Under the pieces are notes generated by a model that was given only the letters and a program-made list of their open reading frames with translations, did not search any database and was not told the DNA's origin. Shown piece after piece: positions 1-14,200 of a stretch of DNA of 64,000 bases (its first letter is position 1; the number at the start of each line of letters is the position of its first letter). A program made the translations under genes and the position numbers. Source of the stretch: Schistosoma mansoni (lineage: Eukaryota > Platyhelminthes > Trematoda > Strigeidida > Schistosomatidae); the NCBI RefSeq assembly GCF_000237925.1, contig NC_031496.1:10564017-10628016 (forward strand), in the 5' to 3' direction.

Positions 1-1159
1 GAAATCCTGTTGGAAGCACATTCTCTTGGACGCATTCATTAATGATGGAAAATGTCTTTGGTCCGACTCTCTTTTTTTGAATCCAAAATGTTGCCTCGTA
101 ACTTTTCTATGTAGAAGTCTAAAGTGGTCATAAGAAATGATGCCATTGCGGGCGGTGGTCGCTTATACTAGCTTATAACATCCGTCAGGCCTGAAGAGAC
201 CTCGATACCGATGAAAAAGTCTTCTTTGGGTTCTCCCAGTTTTACCCTGGACAGGATATCAACACACTGAAAGCCGAATTCGCAAAGCGGCAATCGGCTC
301 TTCGCTACTCCATAGTTGTATAATAAGGTCTGCATAAGTAGGGGCGTGGGTAGACTGCATGCTTTTGATCACAAGCATTGTGAGGTAAGAAAGAATACAG
401 ATTGCCACGTGAAGCGTTCAGTCAATTTTGAAACTTCACAACTAAAGTAGTCAGAAGGAGGTTAGGGGCAGTCATACCGAGGAATGTTATCCGTCCATGA
501 AATCAGCTACCGAAATCGATATTATAGGTGGCACTGTTTACCTTCATCTTTGTCAGCGTGATTGACAGTATGGTTTAGAACGCTAAATATACCGGCCTAA
601 CGTCAGTCTGAGATAAATTCACTGCATTTGCTCCTGAACATTGATCTCTAAAATCATTTCACTACTTACGGTACGGATTCTCTCTCCAAAATTCATATTT
701 TCCATCTACACTATTCTACTATCACTGATTCCATCCTACGTAACTCAACATTAATCTGCATGGTTCTATATCATTACCCGGTCGGACGTCGATGAACATC
801 TGTTCATGGTGTTTGAGTTGTTTGTTACTATCTGACAACTAACTAGAAATCTATGGTGTTTATATCTTGTCACGTTATCCGCAGTCCATGAGGATTATAA
901 TGAATTTCAGATGTGATGGTCTCATTGTACTTCAGTTTTCCAATGACATTTTATCATAAGCCTTTCATTTTTTGAGGAAATTGATCCAAACTGTCAGATA
1001 GATCAGAATGTTCAAGTCAAGTCGTATCAGCGTGATAATTAAATTCTCAAAACTGGTAGTCCTCTATGACTTTAACAACGACCCTACACTCAGTAGTTTT
1101 ACTGGACACACCTCAGCTGGAGGCTCTCGGTCAAAAATCTACAGTGGGTCACCAATAGG
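1..1159. other. No gene recognised
   Basis: I see no convincing coding exon, RNA gene or classified repeat here. The longest open stretches are short and frame-inconsistent. The base composition is less AT-rich than the introns further on, so old repeat sequence upstream of the RTE fragment is possible, but I cannot name it. Confidence 0.4.
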
Positions 1160-2305
1160 TTTGCTGTTCTAGCCATACTTACGTCTATAACCCGTCATGA
1201 AGGAGCATAGACCGCTCACCAACATTCTCCATCCAGCTGTGTCCTGGGCAATCCGTTCCAGTTGCTACTCATCCTTTTCATGTCTGCCTGCAATTATCGA
1301 TGCAGTGTGTTCTTCGGTTATCCGCTTTTCCATCTCCTTTTAATACTCCAAGTTAGCACTTGGCTCGTGATGCAGTCTGACGATTTCCTCAATGTGAGTC
1401 CAGTCCACCCCTAACGTCTTTTCCTAATTTTCACTTCAGCTGGAAGCCGATTTGTTCTCTTCCACGGTAGGCCGATGCTGATGGTATCGGGTCAACGGAC
1501 ATTGAGTATCGTGCTCAAACAACCGTTTTTTAATATTGATGCCCTTACGATGATGGTTGTCATAGTACAGCTCCGTACAGTTGGACTTTCTTGACGTTCT
1601 TGTTGAAGATTTTGACCTTTATGTCAGTTGATAGTTGTCTGGAGTTCCATATGTTCTTCAACTGTAGAAAGGCTGTTTTTTCCTTTGTCTATCCCCGTAT
1701 TTGCGTCTGCATCAGATCCTCAACGTTCACCGATGATGCCGCTCATGTATGTAAAAGATTCCACCTCTTTTAGAGCTTCTCCATTAAGTGTAATTGGGTT
1801 GGTGTTCTCTGTGTTGTGTCTGAGGATCCTACTTTTTCCTTTGTATGTGTTGAGGCCTATTGTTGCAGAGGCTGCTGCTACACTGGTCATCTTTATAGGT
1901 ACTTGTGCGTATGTATGAGATAGAAGTTCAAGGTTATCTACGAAGTCCAGGCTGTCTAATCGATTCTGAGATGTCCGTTGTATTCTGTGCTCCTCATCAG
2001 TTGTCGAGGGAGAGTGGCAGCCTTGTTTGACTCCCATCCTCCATCAACCACTCTGTAGTGTAGTATGTCGCATGAATTCCGGATGATGTTGAAGATTTTC
2101 TCAGGTAAACGAAGATGGTTATATGATCTGTCCATTTTATCAAACGCGTTCTCTTAATCAAGGAATTTGATGTATAAAGATGAGTTTCATTCAACTGATT
2201 ATTCAACGATGATCCATAGTGTTGAAATTTGGTCGGGGCGCGACTGATCCTTACAGAATCCGACCCGCTGATCTCGAAGCTGGGCGTCTACTGAAGCTTT
2301 CATCA
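1160..2305 (-). mobile_element. RTE-type LINE fragment (reverse transcriptase 3' half), decayed
   Basis: The minus strand reads, in several shifting frames, through typical RTE-clade reverse-transcriptase text. Near 2290 it resembles a RDQ-AGFRKDRS segment, then an IKFLDYENAFDKMD-like box A (about 2150), then GVKQGC at 2037. A degenerate catalytic region follows with LDFVDNLELLSHT in place of the usual LDFADDLALL. Next comes the tail with SVAAAS, GLNTYKGK, ITLNGEALKEVESFTYM, and finally ERIAQD-type C-terminal residues near 1250. The YADD/FADD aspartates are partly lost and frames change repeatedly, so it is dead. It belongs to a different RTE-like lineage from the SR2-like copies at 47-56 kb; the same lineage recurs at 34.4-35.4 kb and 61.1 kb. 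Confidence 0.8.
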
Positions 2306-4189
2306 TGTTCCGGGGATATTGGGAACAAAAGCATTGTCAAGCTGTGAATAGTCACTGAGTCTTAGTATATGAACTTGTTGCTTGCAGAAGAGATTCGTTT
2401 CTAAAAAATTGTCACATTCGATAAAAGTCTTCCACAAGATTCGAACATCGGTTATTGTAGCTTTCAGAGAAACACTGTATTTAGCCCGACTACATCCTAA
2501 CCTCTTACTGTGAGGTACCAAGTTAATTATCTCTTTAACGTGAAATCACATAACTGTGAGATGAACTAATCCGAAGAGAGTTTATGCGTCAAGAGTGCCG
2601 GACTAGTGTATAAACGCTTAATATCGAATATTCCTCAAAACGTCTTTACTGCCAGTGCACATACTCAACATAAAACATAGTAGGAAGTTAGTGACTGATC
2701 ATTTTAATTTATCTAACTCCAAAATACTGGTATTCATGATTCCTCGTTCATTGCTTACAGACTAAGACACTGTCGGTCTAATATTCATCGGAAAGTGGAA
2801 ACTCATGAGTTCATTACGAAGATTTCTAGGACAGAACATGTGAAGTCTGTGACTGATAAGATTGATGTGGTTGGTGACGAAAGGTTGAGAATGTACATTG
2901 TAATTGCTTACTCAGGAAAATTCGAAGTAGATCCGAGTGGATTTCTACGTCAATCAAAATGTATTAGTCTAAAAATACAACCTGATTGCATGAAATATAC
3001 CAAAGTCTTTCTAATTAGCACTATTGAACATTTAAAGTCCACAAAAATTCTGTACAGAAGTTTCAGATTAAGTTTAAAATATGTTTTTGAGGTGATATGG
3101 TTATTCAGGCTTGACAACGCTTTTGTCCTAACCAACTTTATATTCGAAAGATCCCAAACACAGTCAAATCAGAAGTCAGGAATGAAAGTGTTGAAGTGTG
3201 TCTAATAAAATAATGAGGTCCGCATCGATGTCAAAGACTCAAGAAAATAAATGACTTTCCCATATACAAACAGTGACTGCTGTAAGAGTAGAACTAGATA
3301 AAATCAGACATAAGATCTTCAGCAGCATAATTGCGGAGCGAAACTAGAAAACACAACTCTTAGGACTTCGGAAACAAACATGACCAATCAACAGGTGGAA
3401 AGTCTAAAACGTTTCAAACAGATTAGCGCTTGAAGAAACACACTCCATAAGATTTTCAAGGTACGTTTCTCAGAGTGTCTAATCTTCTCTTTAGTCATTC
3501 ACATGACGGCATAAATTTCCCAGTAGCTGAATGAAACCATACGACTCTGTCCTGCGGGATGTATAAAGGATTCAGAATTATTTCTAAAATAATTTTTCTT
3601 GTGGTTTATGGTAATGGCCTTTGTATTGTCAGTTCCACGGAAACTTTGTTATTGTGTCATAATTAATTTACTAAAATAATGTTATATATGTTGATGACGA
3701 AACTCATGATCTTTTCAAGAAACCTAAATAACACCATTTGTTTGGATAATTACGTCTCACAAGACATTGTGTTATTTCGCATAAAATAATACATCAGCTT
3801 TCACTATCAAGTCTACAGTAATGTAATTGTCCAAGCTGGCTGACTGTAAAATACCATGTCCTGAGCTGACCTCATGTTGATAGCTGAAAAGATGAAGTAC
3901 TTCAGTCGCAAAGTTACTACACGTAAAAATAATTAAACACGGCATTCATATGGCTTCGTAGCACGAGGCGGATTCAGAACATTTTTGAAGTGACCAATAT
4001 GTGATTTACAGTTATTTGTTCATTTATTATTCAATCGCTTCAACCGTTGGATGATTTTGTTGACTCGTCTCCTGATTATTTCCAAGCCTTAAGACTACCA
4101 AATGAACGACGTTGTGTATAAGCTGCATAACACGACACTATAGCATCTTGATTGTTTAACTACTTAACCTTATTTCACTTTGTGCGCAG
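2306..4189. other. Upstream region of the SYCP2-like gene; unassigned
   Basis: A 136-codon open frame lies at 2795-3205 (+), but it shows no recognisable domain and its composition is unlike the confirmed exons. Around 3110-3190 the words TTGACAACGCTTT and AGAAGTCAGG recall the dispersed repeat at 5.1 and 39.1 kb, so part of this stretch may be the same repeat family. Upstream non-coding exons of the neighbouring gene could lie here. A pyrimidine-rich acceptor ends at 4189. Confidence 0.35.
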
Positions 4190-4207
4190 TAAGTCGCCTA
4201 ATGCTGT

Positions 4208-7200
4208 ATGGAGCGGTTTTCAAAGTTGGTACTCCTGAATAGTCAGCCTTCCAGTTTGTTTCAAGACAATAACTTACTTGATCTACTGCACGATGTGCAA
4301 ATTTCGGAAAATTTAGAATACTTTGAAGCAAGGGATGTAATTATATGTGTGGGAAATGCAATCAGCAGCTGTCCGGATAATGCACTTCAGCAAAAAGATT
4401 TATTACTTTCTATTTCCGGTATGTTGGTCCCGATTTGTTCATTGTACCAGAACTTCTCTTTAAAAGATCATGTGATTTTAAAGAAAGTTCGTCAGAAACT
4501 CTTCTAAAGAGGGTTTTGGATGGAATCTTTGTGGTATTTTTCTTATACTTAAAATATTTAATCATCGTACTTTTCTAGCCACTTGCCAAACTGTCTAATT
4601 CAAGTAGGCTTTCGTATTATTTTCAAATTGTGTAGCCGCTTGCGACGTTTTGCAAAAGTTTTTGGTTCGTATGCTGGGAATAGTTCTGAATAATAGTTCT
4701 GATTTGGTTGGACGTTTCGATGTAAGTTTCGTAACAAGTGATGAAACTAAGTAATGGTGTTCAGTGAACACGTGATTCCTAGCATGTACGTGTTACTTAT
4801 CGTTTTAGGATCTTGAACCTGACGCTTCAGTCATCGTCGTCCATTGTTACTTCTGATTATTGTGATCATAAATACACCTACATTAATGTTACTATAATTG
4901 ATTTAGTCTTTCAATATTTTGTGGATTGTATTAAGCAACATTTTTATTTACGAATTCCCGTCACTGGGTGAAACTATAACAAACCAGTTCTATTGTCTTT
5001 TTGCTTACCATAGCCATTTTTTAGCTTGAAAACTACTGTCTTAATAAATATGTTAAAAGTTTATGTATATTCTGCCTAAATAAACTTACTGGGTAATTAT
5101 AGGTGTGAAGATGCTAAAAGTATTTGTAATTTGACAATGCTTTATTCAGAAACACCTTTAATTGAATCGTACCCACCCAGTGAAATCAAAAGTCAGAAGC
5201 GAGGAGGTTCGAATATATATTTGATAGGTTATCAATATATCGAGGGGTGACTGATCTAAACTGGCTAGTGATCACAGGAGAAGTTGAGGACGGCGTTTTC
5301 ACTCGTGATTCGGTGTGAATGTATGACCGAGCACCTTAGGCTAGGTGAGTCCATTAAAACTAATGTGGTCAGCATCCAATATCGAAGACTTACAGAGCTA
5401 TTGCTTCTGCAGATTTATTTACCTCTACAGGTGCGTTACTTCTGATAATATGGGTTGTAACCACTAAAGGTATTGACTTATCACTGAGCCCATGTTTCCT
5501 AGTTGAAATCTTTTAAATTTCAAACACTTAATTCGTAACTTATATAGACATATAATATTTTGCGTAGGATCACATTCTATCTCACCATCTGTGATCTACT
5601 TCTGGTTTTCTTGAATGGTATGAGAATGAGTTCTCATCAACATTTTGTTGATATACGAAGTCAATAATATTTCATAAGGTATCTAAATAAATAACCGTAG
5701 TTTTGATATTTTTCTTTGTAAGACGTTTGTATTCAGTTATCTGTTGACGGATTATTCATTCATGAAATCTATTCATCTCAATTATCGCTCAAAAATATGT
5801 TAGTTTGTATGACCCGAAATCAATGTTTGTCTGTCTAAATATGTGATTTGTGAATTATAATAAATGGTGCTTATTGGTGTGAGTATGAGTTCATGTATTC
5901 GGTTGAAATCTATCAATTATTGTGCCGTTATAGTGAATACTGAGTCATCAAACCCTACATAAGCATAACTTCTGCCCATTACTGTGAAGTTTTCTTTAGA
6001 AAGTGACATTTTAAAAACTATTTTCAGGTCCTTACTTCATTGAATTCTATGCTTTCGGGTATTCCAAGTACTAAAAGGAACTGCCTTTGGAACGATCGCA
6101 GTCTAAGAACAGCTATGTAAGTTTCGTCTCTTTTGTTCAGTGAATCAAAATAAACTTTACATCAATTATTCGTACTAATAGCTCCAATTTCGGAGCTGGT
6201 TTGCGCGATTTAGGTGATTTCGATCTCCAGGCCCATTCTTCAGCTCTCCTGCTCAGACTTGTTCCTCGAGAAATCCAGAGACAATTCGCATCGACTTATA
6301 TCATTCGAGAGTTTCCAACAATTGCACAAGAGTTCTCAAATATTGGAGGCGTAAATTTTGAATTTGTAAGTGTAAACGCATGTGATTGCTTAGTTACTAT
6401 TGGTTTACAAGCTAAAGGTTTTTCGAATATTTTTCGTCCCAATTTTTAGTGATTAGTTGTAGTGTTTGAAAAAACTATAGATGTCAGCTAAGTTACGTAG
6501 TCATTTAGAGAATTGAGACATTTCAAGGACTGGTTTTCATGATTCTAAATAACTTCCAAATGCTAAATTGAGAAGCGGTTTTTTAAAATTTGTTTTTAAA
6601 ATGTTGCTACCAGAGTGCTATTATGGCGCTATTATTTATCATACAACCGCTCTCTCGCTCTTAAACGTGTATCACGTTTGCTTCCTTAAGAGTTATATGT
6701 GGCTTGGTAACAATCACACTGAATTTCCAGTTGTTTTTGTAACTTTTATGCCCATATAATGAACCTGATTACTTGGTTGCTTGGATTTTGGTACCGATTA
6801 AACGCCTTGAGAAATAAAACGAATCATGTCTGTATATATGTATATGGTTGAGAAACTTTCTAGGTTAAGATTTACGAAAGTGACTACTTTCTTAGTGCAA
6901 AGTTTTCTTTGAGTCAGTCACGACGTGGAACTTTGTACATACGTACATCAGTTCGAGTTGCCATACCACATTAGCACAGAGATGCAGTTGTCAATTCAAA
7001 TCCCATAGTGATAGAAGTGGTAAGAGTATAAGCAGTATTCGGAAAGATTAGAATTTGAAGATGTTGTTTAAGGAATATAATCCAGTGAAATAAATTTGGA
7101 AAGAGAAAAACGATAGGAACATGAAGAATTCAGAAGATTAGAATTTGGGGGAACAAAAAGAGTGGATGCACCTTAAAGTTTTCTTTAATGATGATCAGCT

Positions 7201-8203
7201 TAAAATAAATTGACCTGAATCCTTGTTTCCTAAGGTCTCATAGCGTCGCAAAATGTTGATTGAATTGCAGTAAGTAGCCTTAGTCTCTGGTGTAATTCAA
7301 TAAGTCACAATAGCTTTTTATTTAAAGTATGAGGCCGTTATATTGACTGCATAGGTGTCTAGGAATAGTAATATGCTTGTATACTGAAATATTCGTACTG
7401 CGAACTGTTACTACCGTACTACATGTCAACTATCCAGACGTACAAAACAATAAGCTTTGGCTTTCTAAGCTTTTTCTTTAGCTTACTTTTGAAGTTTTTA
7501 ATCATTTGGGGATAAGAAGCAATTATAATCAACCGAAGATCCGTGGTCTTAAGTTTTGAATGTACGTTATATTTTTGAACAGTCTGAGAAATTCAGAGGT
7601 TTGATTTTTCATCCGACTACTCTTTTTCATATTTCAGGACTTTAGGATTCAGATTGTACGAAGGAATCGATTTCTTTTTTTCTGTGAAATTTTAGCTATG
7701 GTACGAGTGTAAATTATGAACGGCCATTAGCAGTTGGGAACACTGTGTTTTATTAGATAGCTTGATAAAAATCAAAAGATGGCAATATATATTTGTAGCC
7801 CCTAGTGCATATCAGTCGAATGTATTTTATAAAAGTAAAACACGAACTATGAAAGTCTATTTTGTCTCTCTCTAAAGATGGAACATGCAGGTCGTGTTGT
7901 AGATATTCGTGAATATTTGTACGCATTTATTTAAATCATTGATAACTGTTAACAAGTTAAATTAAGTGACATTATAAAGTTATTCATGATTGTTATTTGT
8001 GCCGTTTTACAAGCTTGTGAATAAGTTTCTGTCCTAACTTACATACTTTTTATCTTTCAAGGAAGTTCGGTCGTTCCTAAACACAGTAAATGGTGTAAAA
8101 AATGTTGATCCAAAGTTTGAATGTTTCCTATTTGATTATAATCTCCAACACTTCTAGAATCGTCTCTTTGCCGTGTGAGGCTTTGAAGCTATGTGATTTA
8201 TCG
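4208..8203 (+). CDS. SYCP2: SYCP2-like exons 1-5: ARM-like N-terminal domain
   Basis: These exons cover residues 1-217. Exon 1 (93 codons, phase 0 donor GTTCGT at 4487) ends in LKDHVILKK and continues in exon 2 with VLTSLNSMLSGIP, matching the vertebrate QQEIIKKMNAMLDKMP stretch in order and spacing. Exon 3 carries GDFDLQ, LLRLVPREIQRQF and VNFEF. Exons 4 and 5 carry VRSFLNTVNG and IVSLPCEALKLCDLS. Exons 4 and 5 join only if a 43-nt intron (8115-8157) is removed, because the frame otherwise hits a stop. The intron between exons 2 and 3 is 65 nt. An alternative for the 5' end removes a 26-nt intron inside exon 1 (GTACTC to CCAG), which would open the frame back to the acceptor at 4190; I cannot decide between them. 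Confidence 0.82.
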
Positions 8204-11200
8204 GTAAGTTCTTAATCACTGACATTATAGTAATGTTACGAGGAAAAAATTATGGGATTTCACCTGGTATTTATAACATATACACCTACTAAGAAAAATG
8301 TCCTATTTACAAGAGCACAAATTCTTCACATGGTTGTAGACAAGAAGTGAATGAATTCACCGATCTCGTTATTGTACATCGGAACTGAGGAAAGATTAAC
8401 ATCCTCATTTTATCTTTTAAGTTTGTTTCATTGTACAAACTATATTGCCGATCCCAACCATTCCAATCTTCATAAAATTTACTGTTGTTAACTATATGTC
8501 ATGTATGTCCGGAAACCTTAAATACGGTGATGTGTTAGTGATCTCAGTGGAACTTATGTATTCATTATATTCGTCTAGATGTTGGGTTTTGTTATTTTCT
8601 CATACCAGTACCTCGTTTCCTATTTCCAAATTATATTTCTTAATCTCAGTTTTCTTAAATTTTTGTTGTGGTGATGTGGAGCATGACAATATAGCTCAAT
8701 GGACGCTTATATCAGGTTCCGCGCTGTATAAGACTGCGTGTTTGTATTTGACTCTCCACTCGATATTTTCTCCACAATATTGATTAATTGACCGCTACTT
8801 TCAGAAAAGGATTGAAGTAGTTTTGTAGATTTTGTCTTATGCTTGTTGACCTTACAGCGTCAAGTGGGACAAGAGGAGCTTTTGAAAACTGTACTTAACC
8901 TAGAGACCTGAACGATATTCTAGTTTGTTTACTTGTATGTTTTTTTTACTGTTAGTATGATAAATATTAGTCCAAATAAAATTTGTTAATGATTCCGGTC
9001 ATATACAGACGTCTTTTTCTCCTAAGGTAACTAAATACTCAATTATAGCTAACAGTCTCGTCTAATTCAAGTAAATCTCCAATTTTTTTATTATTACGAT
9101 TTGCAAATATTTATGCAGTTTTACAGCTAAAATAACTAATCTGCTAGTCGTCTGTCGTACTTTGTTTATTTTAAGCTGAGGTATCCCGAAACCCCTAATG
9201 TCAAAGGGGATGTTTTCTGGTTAGACTTCAATTTGGGTACCAACCGAATCACATCATATTGTTTGGCGCCTCTTAACCAAGCTTCACAAATTTCGGTATG
9301 TTTTGCCCTTAGCTTTATTGCTCCCACGAAATGTGTACTCTTTTTATACTGCACCTGTTAATACTAGTCAGTTTTCTATGTGTTTCTGGAAAGTCTAATT
9401 TTCATATAGTTGATTTATTAAATATAGTTTTCATTAATATCATTGTTCTATGTTGTGTTATAGTATAGTTGAAGGTGAATAGTCTCTTCTGTTTTCATTT
9501 CTTTTTTCAACCAATGATGGTGCTATGTATTATTTATACCAATATGGAAGAGAAATAACTATTCAAAACCCAATTTATTTTATCTTTTGTTAATTGGATA
9601 GTGTAATTTTCAGTAAAATCTCCATCAATAAGTATATTGTTCCCTCTTCTTTCATTTCTAATGAATTGTTAGTGATTTATGCATACTAATGTTATATACA
9701 AAGATTTGCTTTATTGTTCTGTTTGGTGTATATCATTTTGCAGGACTGCACATCTCAAAGTTCATATACATGGGAAATCTTGACAATCTATCCAGAACTA
9801 CTTGATTGTTTGGATATTAAGCGTAAGTTAATGGATAGTCACTTTTGCTGTTATAATTTCTAAGAGTTACTTTCTCACTGATCTGTTTGTATTTTTTCAA
9901 ACATGAGTGAGGAAATAAGTCTATTTGTGTATTTGGATTATTTCTTGACATTTATCGAAATTGCATCCTTTTTGTACTCGGTTTATTTGCAAAACCTTTA
10001 GATTCTTCATTATTCTACACTTAACTCCACATAATATTTAGTCGAATTTTTCCTATAGAGATACTTGATTGCGAATAGCGACAAATAAACTAATGGAAAG
10101 GTGTCTGTTGAAAAAAATATCTAACAGTTAGTGTGTTAAAAATAAGTGAACGAATTAGTCACTGTATTTTTGGGACTTGAAAGCATATTTGCATCTATGT
10201 ATACTTTTTTAATCTTAACAGTACATATTTTGCATACGTTGTAAATACCTCGCAAATGCAGTGTCTACGATTTGATACATTGTGTGTAAATAAAAGACCT
10301 TTTGTTTAAGTTTACAAATAAAAAGGCAACCTCTTAGTGGAAATCAGAAAGTTACGCTTTATGAATATTTCTATGACTTTTAGAAGAATAAATCTAATAT
10401 GGAAGTGTATCAACTCAAATGACCTGTATACATTAGTCTACTTCACTGCAAAAATCTAGAGTTCTTTAAATGATTCAAGTTTTACTCATATGAGTACGTA
10501 TATTTTCTAACCGCTCTCAATATTTATTTGCTGTTCTAGCCAGCGCTTTTTCCAGATGCAAATTACTAACCTGATTACCTACCTGTATTGAAATATACCT
10601 ATTGATAAAAACTATATTTCCTATAACAGTTTAAACAGTTGTTTACACTTGTAAGATTTCATAAATAGGTAATTGACAACAACATAATAGCATACGGTGT
10701 TTCTGCTTATAATTTTATTTTCTCAATGAAGCAACCACACTAGAACTTAGTTTTTCTAGCTAGAACCTGGCAATTTAATAAAATAGAACTTTTACAAATT
10801 TAGGTCCTTGGTCATAACTAGGTGTCTGTTAAATTCTGACTTACATTTCCCAGATGTGTCGATGGTGATGCATAAATAGGCGATATGGACAGGTTAAACA
10901 GATAACCAACATTCCTACAAAATCTGCTCAGACGGCTTAGATGCACAAAAATAAGTTTGAGAAGGGGAAAATTTTACCATATAAACTAATCTTATGAAGC
11001 GTAAATTACTACCTTGAACACATTCCACTAATTACTTTGAAACACAATTATTTCCTCACTTTTACTGTCATAATACTCCCATTTGTTGTTAGCAGGTTTA
11101 ACTGTTTGCATGTATTTTGATTTCAATCATTCACAATATTTTGCATGGTTAATTTGAAAATTCCATGGAGTTATATTTATTAGTGTGGTACAATACCTCT

Positions 11201-14200
11201 AAAGTCTTGAATTTTCTTAATGGAACTGAGATTATAGCAGTGAAAATAAACAACATTGTTGTTAGTTTCCTTTATTATTTGAAATTAGGTATAAAGAGAC
11301 ATAAAAAATAGTGTGTTCTGCACAACTAGTATTCGTATACGAGCCTGTTTTTACCCGTGGGTACAAATTGAAGCATATTGTTTTCAAAAGGGACCGCTCC
11401 CTCAACTTTCGAAGTATGGGTTTGATCTATAAGGCAGTAGTGAGATGTTAGGAGGTCGTATCTCGTTTTAGCCTGCGGCCATAATAAGTTTATACGTTCT
11501 TCAATCGCTTAGGATCCTGAGGCCTTTGCATACCATTGATTTGGGGTCAGGGTTTTCCAAATACACTAGGTGGTATCCTCTTCACACACTAACACTTCGG
11601 ATATTCTCTTTTCTTACTCTCATTTTCGTAAGCAATACTACTAGTGCATGAAAGCAGTAAATGAGATATCCCTGTGATAGGCTCCTAAATCGCTGCCCTA
11701 TGAGAACATTCTGAGAGAGCGAGCAGATTCTCCCAGCTTGCTGGCTTACCAGTGGATTCAATGGCGGAATACATGGTCGATCAGATTGTCAAACATAAAT
11801 GCATCAAATTTTTGGCTATATGCTTCTATTCTTGAGACTGATGCCGCGTTTTTAGTTTGCTTGAGAGAGCGTCTTTCTTTTAATAAAGTTGGTTTGTTGA
11901 TTAAGACTTGATATCGGTTGACCAGAAAGTGAATCTGCCAACTGTAGCAGTCCCAAGTCACTTAAATATTACTATTTGAAAGTTGTGACCTTTATTTATA
12001 TGCAAATCCAGTGATAGCTTTCTAAACAACTTCCGTTCAAATTAGGAACTGATCATAATACGTTCAATGTGCTGCAGTGATTGATCAAACTATTAATTCC
12101 AGGTACTTTTATTCTTATTGATAGTGTAACAAAAAGTACAAGCTTACTGTACTAAACGTGCACAGATTCACGGTAATGCTTAATTACATATTTAATTAAA
12201 TTCGATAGGACAAATAGGTCTGTCGTCAGGTGGCTTTATATGCATAATCTTTTAGGGCGATATTTTTACTAAATATTTTCTCTTCTATAAATGTTTTTTG
12301 GCTGAGTTTTATTCTTACTTTTGCGGTCAAGTAACGTTTTTGGATATTCTTCATAAAGTGTATATGTTTCATCTTCATTAAAACTACTTAAAACCGATTC
12401 CTAGTTGAAACGGGCGTTATTGTTGTACGTTTCACAATGACTGAGCCGATCAAAGATGTATGTGAGTGGGCAAAATCAATTTCTGGATATGTCATTGAAG
12501 CAAGAATCATAGTGAGTGCTTTGAGTAAGGATTTCTTCCAGCTAAAGTTCACATCATCAACTGTTGTTGACGACAGTGAAGAGGCCAATTTAGTTTGTAT
12601 TTTGAGGCGTTTACAGTCTTTGTGTCAGGTACGTTAACATTTTTGTGTTAGTATTACCTCGTTTGATGACGCTTCAGTATCATTATTCATTTTGGAAAGT
12701 ATTTTTAAGGCCTACGGTGTTAGAGTCAATTTGATAGTTTTTCGAGGTTGCAGAATTTTATGTTTTTGTTAAGACACTATGTCTAGTATTTGTAGTTATT
12801 TGTTATACCTGAAGATGTGCATTATTAAAAGAAGATTTATATCGAAATACTTTGCAAGAAATTTCTGTTCATATTTAGTTTTGAAGACTGTAACTCAGTG
12901 TTTATTGTTTAGCTTAATATGGCCTTCTCCGAATTCGAAGACTTATAGGAACATAATTAAACTTTGACGGGTTGCATATATTATATTATGTAGTATATGC
13001 TGTTTTGTAGTACATGCGCTGTACTATGTACGGGAGGTCACAAAATAAGGTCAACTGGAGCAGACATTGATTTTATGTATGGAAGTTTGATTATGGTTGA
13101 TTCTCAGGTCTTCTATGTCTGGCAAACAAATTCTTCATATATGTGTACTCTTTTCTGTTTCACTATTGGGAATAAGTACATAATTTTCTAATAAATCCTA
13201 CTTAAGCATGTGCTTGATAAAGCTATTTTAATAATTTTTGTTTAGAAAATAAGTGCAGTAGAGAAACGTTGATGATATCAATGACCAATCGATTTTGCCA
13301 GTAACTGTAGTAGAGGACAGTAGACCGATGGTGTTTGTTAGGATATAAATGCATAATTGCATTAATACCATACTTGATCACAAAAAGAACAATATTTGGT
13401 AGAAACTGTACAAAAATCGCTTCTGGTTAGGTTCACTCAGGGATTTATTGTAAACATTCGATTTTCAACAACCTTGAGCTAACTCTAACTTCGCTTTATG
13501 AGATTTATCAACATTGGGTCAGTGTTGTTTGATAAAAGATATATGAAATAAATTAACTACCTTATTTGATCGTGTCTTTCATTTGAAAGCTGTGTAGCGA
13601 GTATATGTGAATCAACTAATTTTTTTTAAGCATTCATGTTAGGGGTTACGTTTATTGATCTCTCAAAGTCATCAAAAGTTGAAGTATGAATTTATTTAGA
13701 AGTTACGGGTAGTGTAAAACTAATTAGAATACTGTATTTGTAACGAAGGCATGTCGGAATCCGTTTCCATTTAACTAGTTATTATTAGTAGTATTTCCTA
13801 GTGTCCTTCAATATAGTTATTTATAAGGTACCTTTTATTTTATTGTTGAGTATTCGCAAATTTTACATAAAAAACCATAGTCCATAATTACCATACTAGT
13901 TCAATGATAAAAACGTAACATGCTCCTGATGTTTTAATTCTAAATAACGTTGTTTAACAATTCACCAGAGTTACAAGGTTTTTCGTGTTAAGTAAATAAG
14001 TCAGAGAGAGCTCAATTACCCTTCAGTTTGAAGTTAAAATAAGTTCAATTCTTAATAATGGTATCCAACATGAATAACTGATCGCTAATCTTAATGAAAG
14101 ATGCCTGAAAAAAAGTCAAGCAAGGAGTTATTTTTTCCTTTGAGATTCGCCTTTATAGCTTTATGCTAATATGTAGACAATAAAATCAATACGGTTCAAA

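Noticed and set aside
2303-2521. 72-codon minus-strand frame
   Set aside because: No resemblance to any protein, lies at the end of an RTE fragment, likely chance or repeat-derived.
2795-3205. 136-codon open frame upstream of the SYCP2-like gene
   Set aside because: No domain, no matching splice sites, and its 3' part shares words with the dispersed repeat; I do not call it a gene.
8445-8783. 112-codon frame in an SYCP2-like intron
   Set aside because: Hydrophobic low-information translation typical of AT-rich introns; the proven exons flank it in phase without it.
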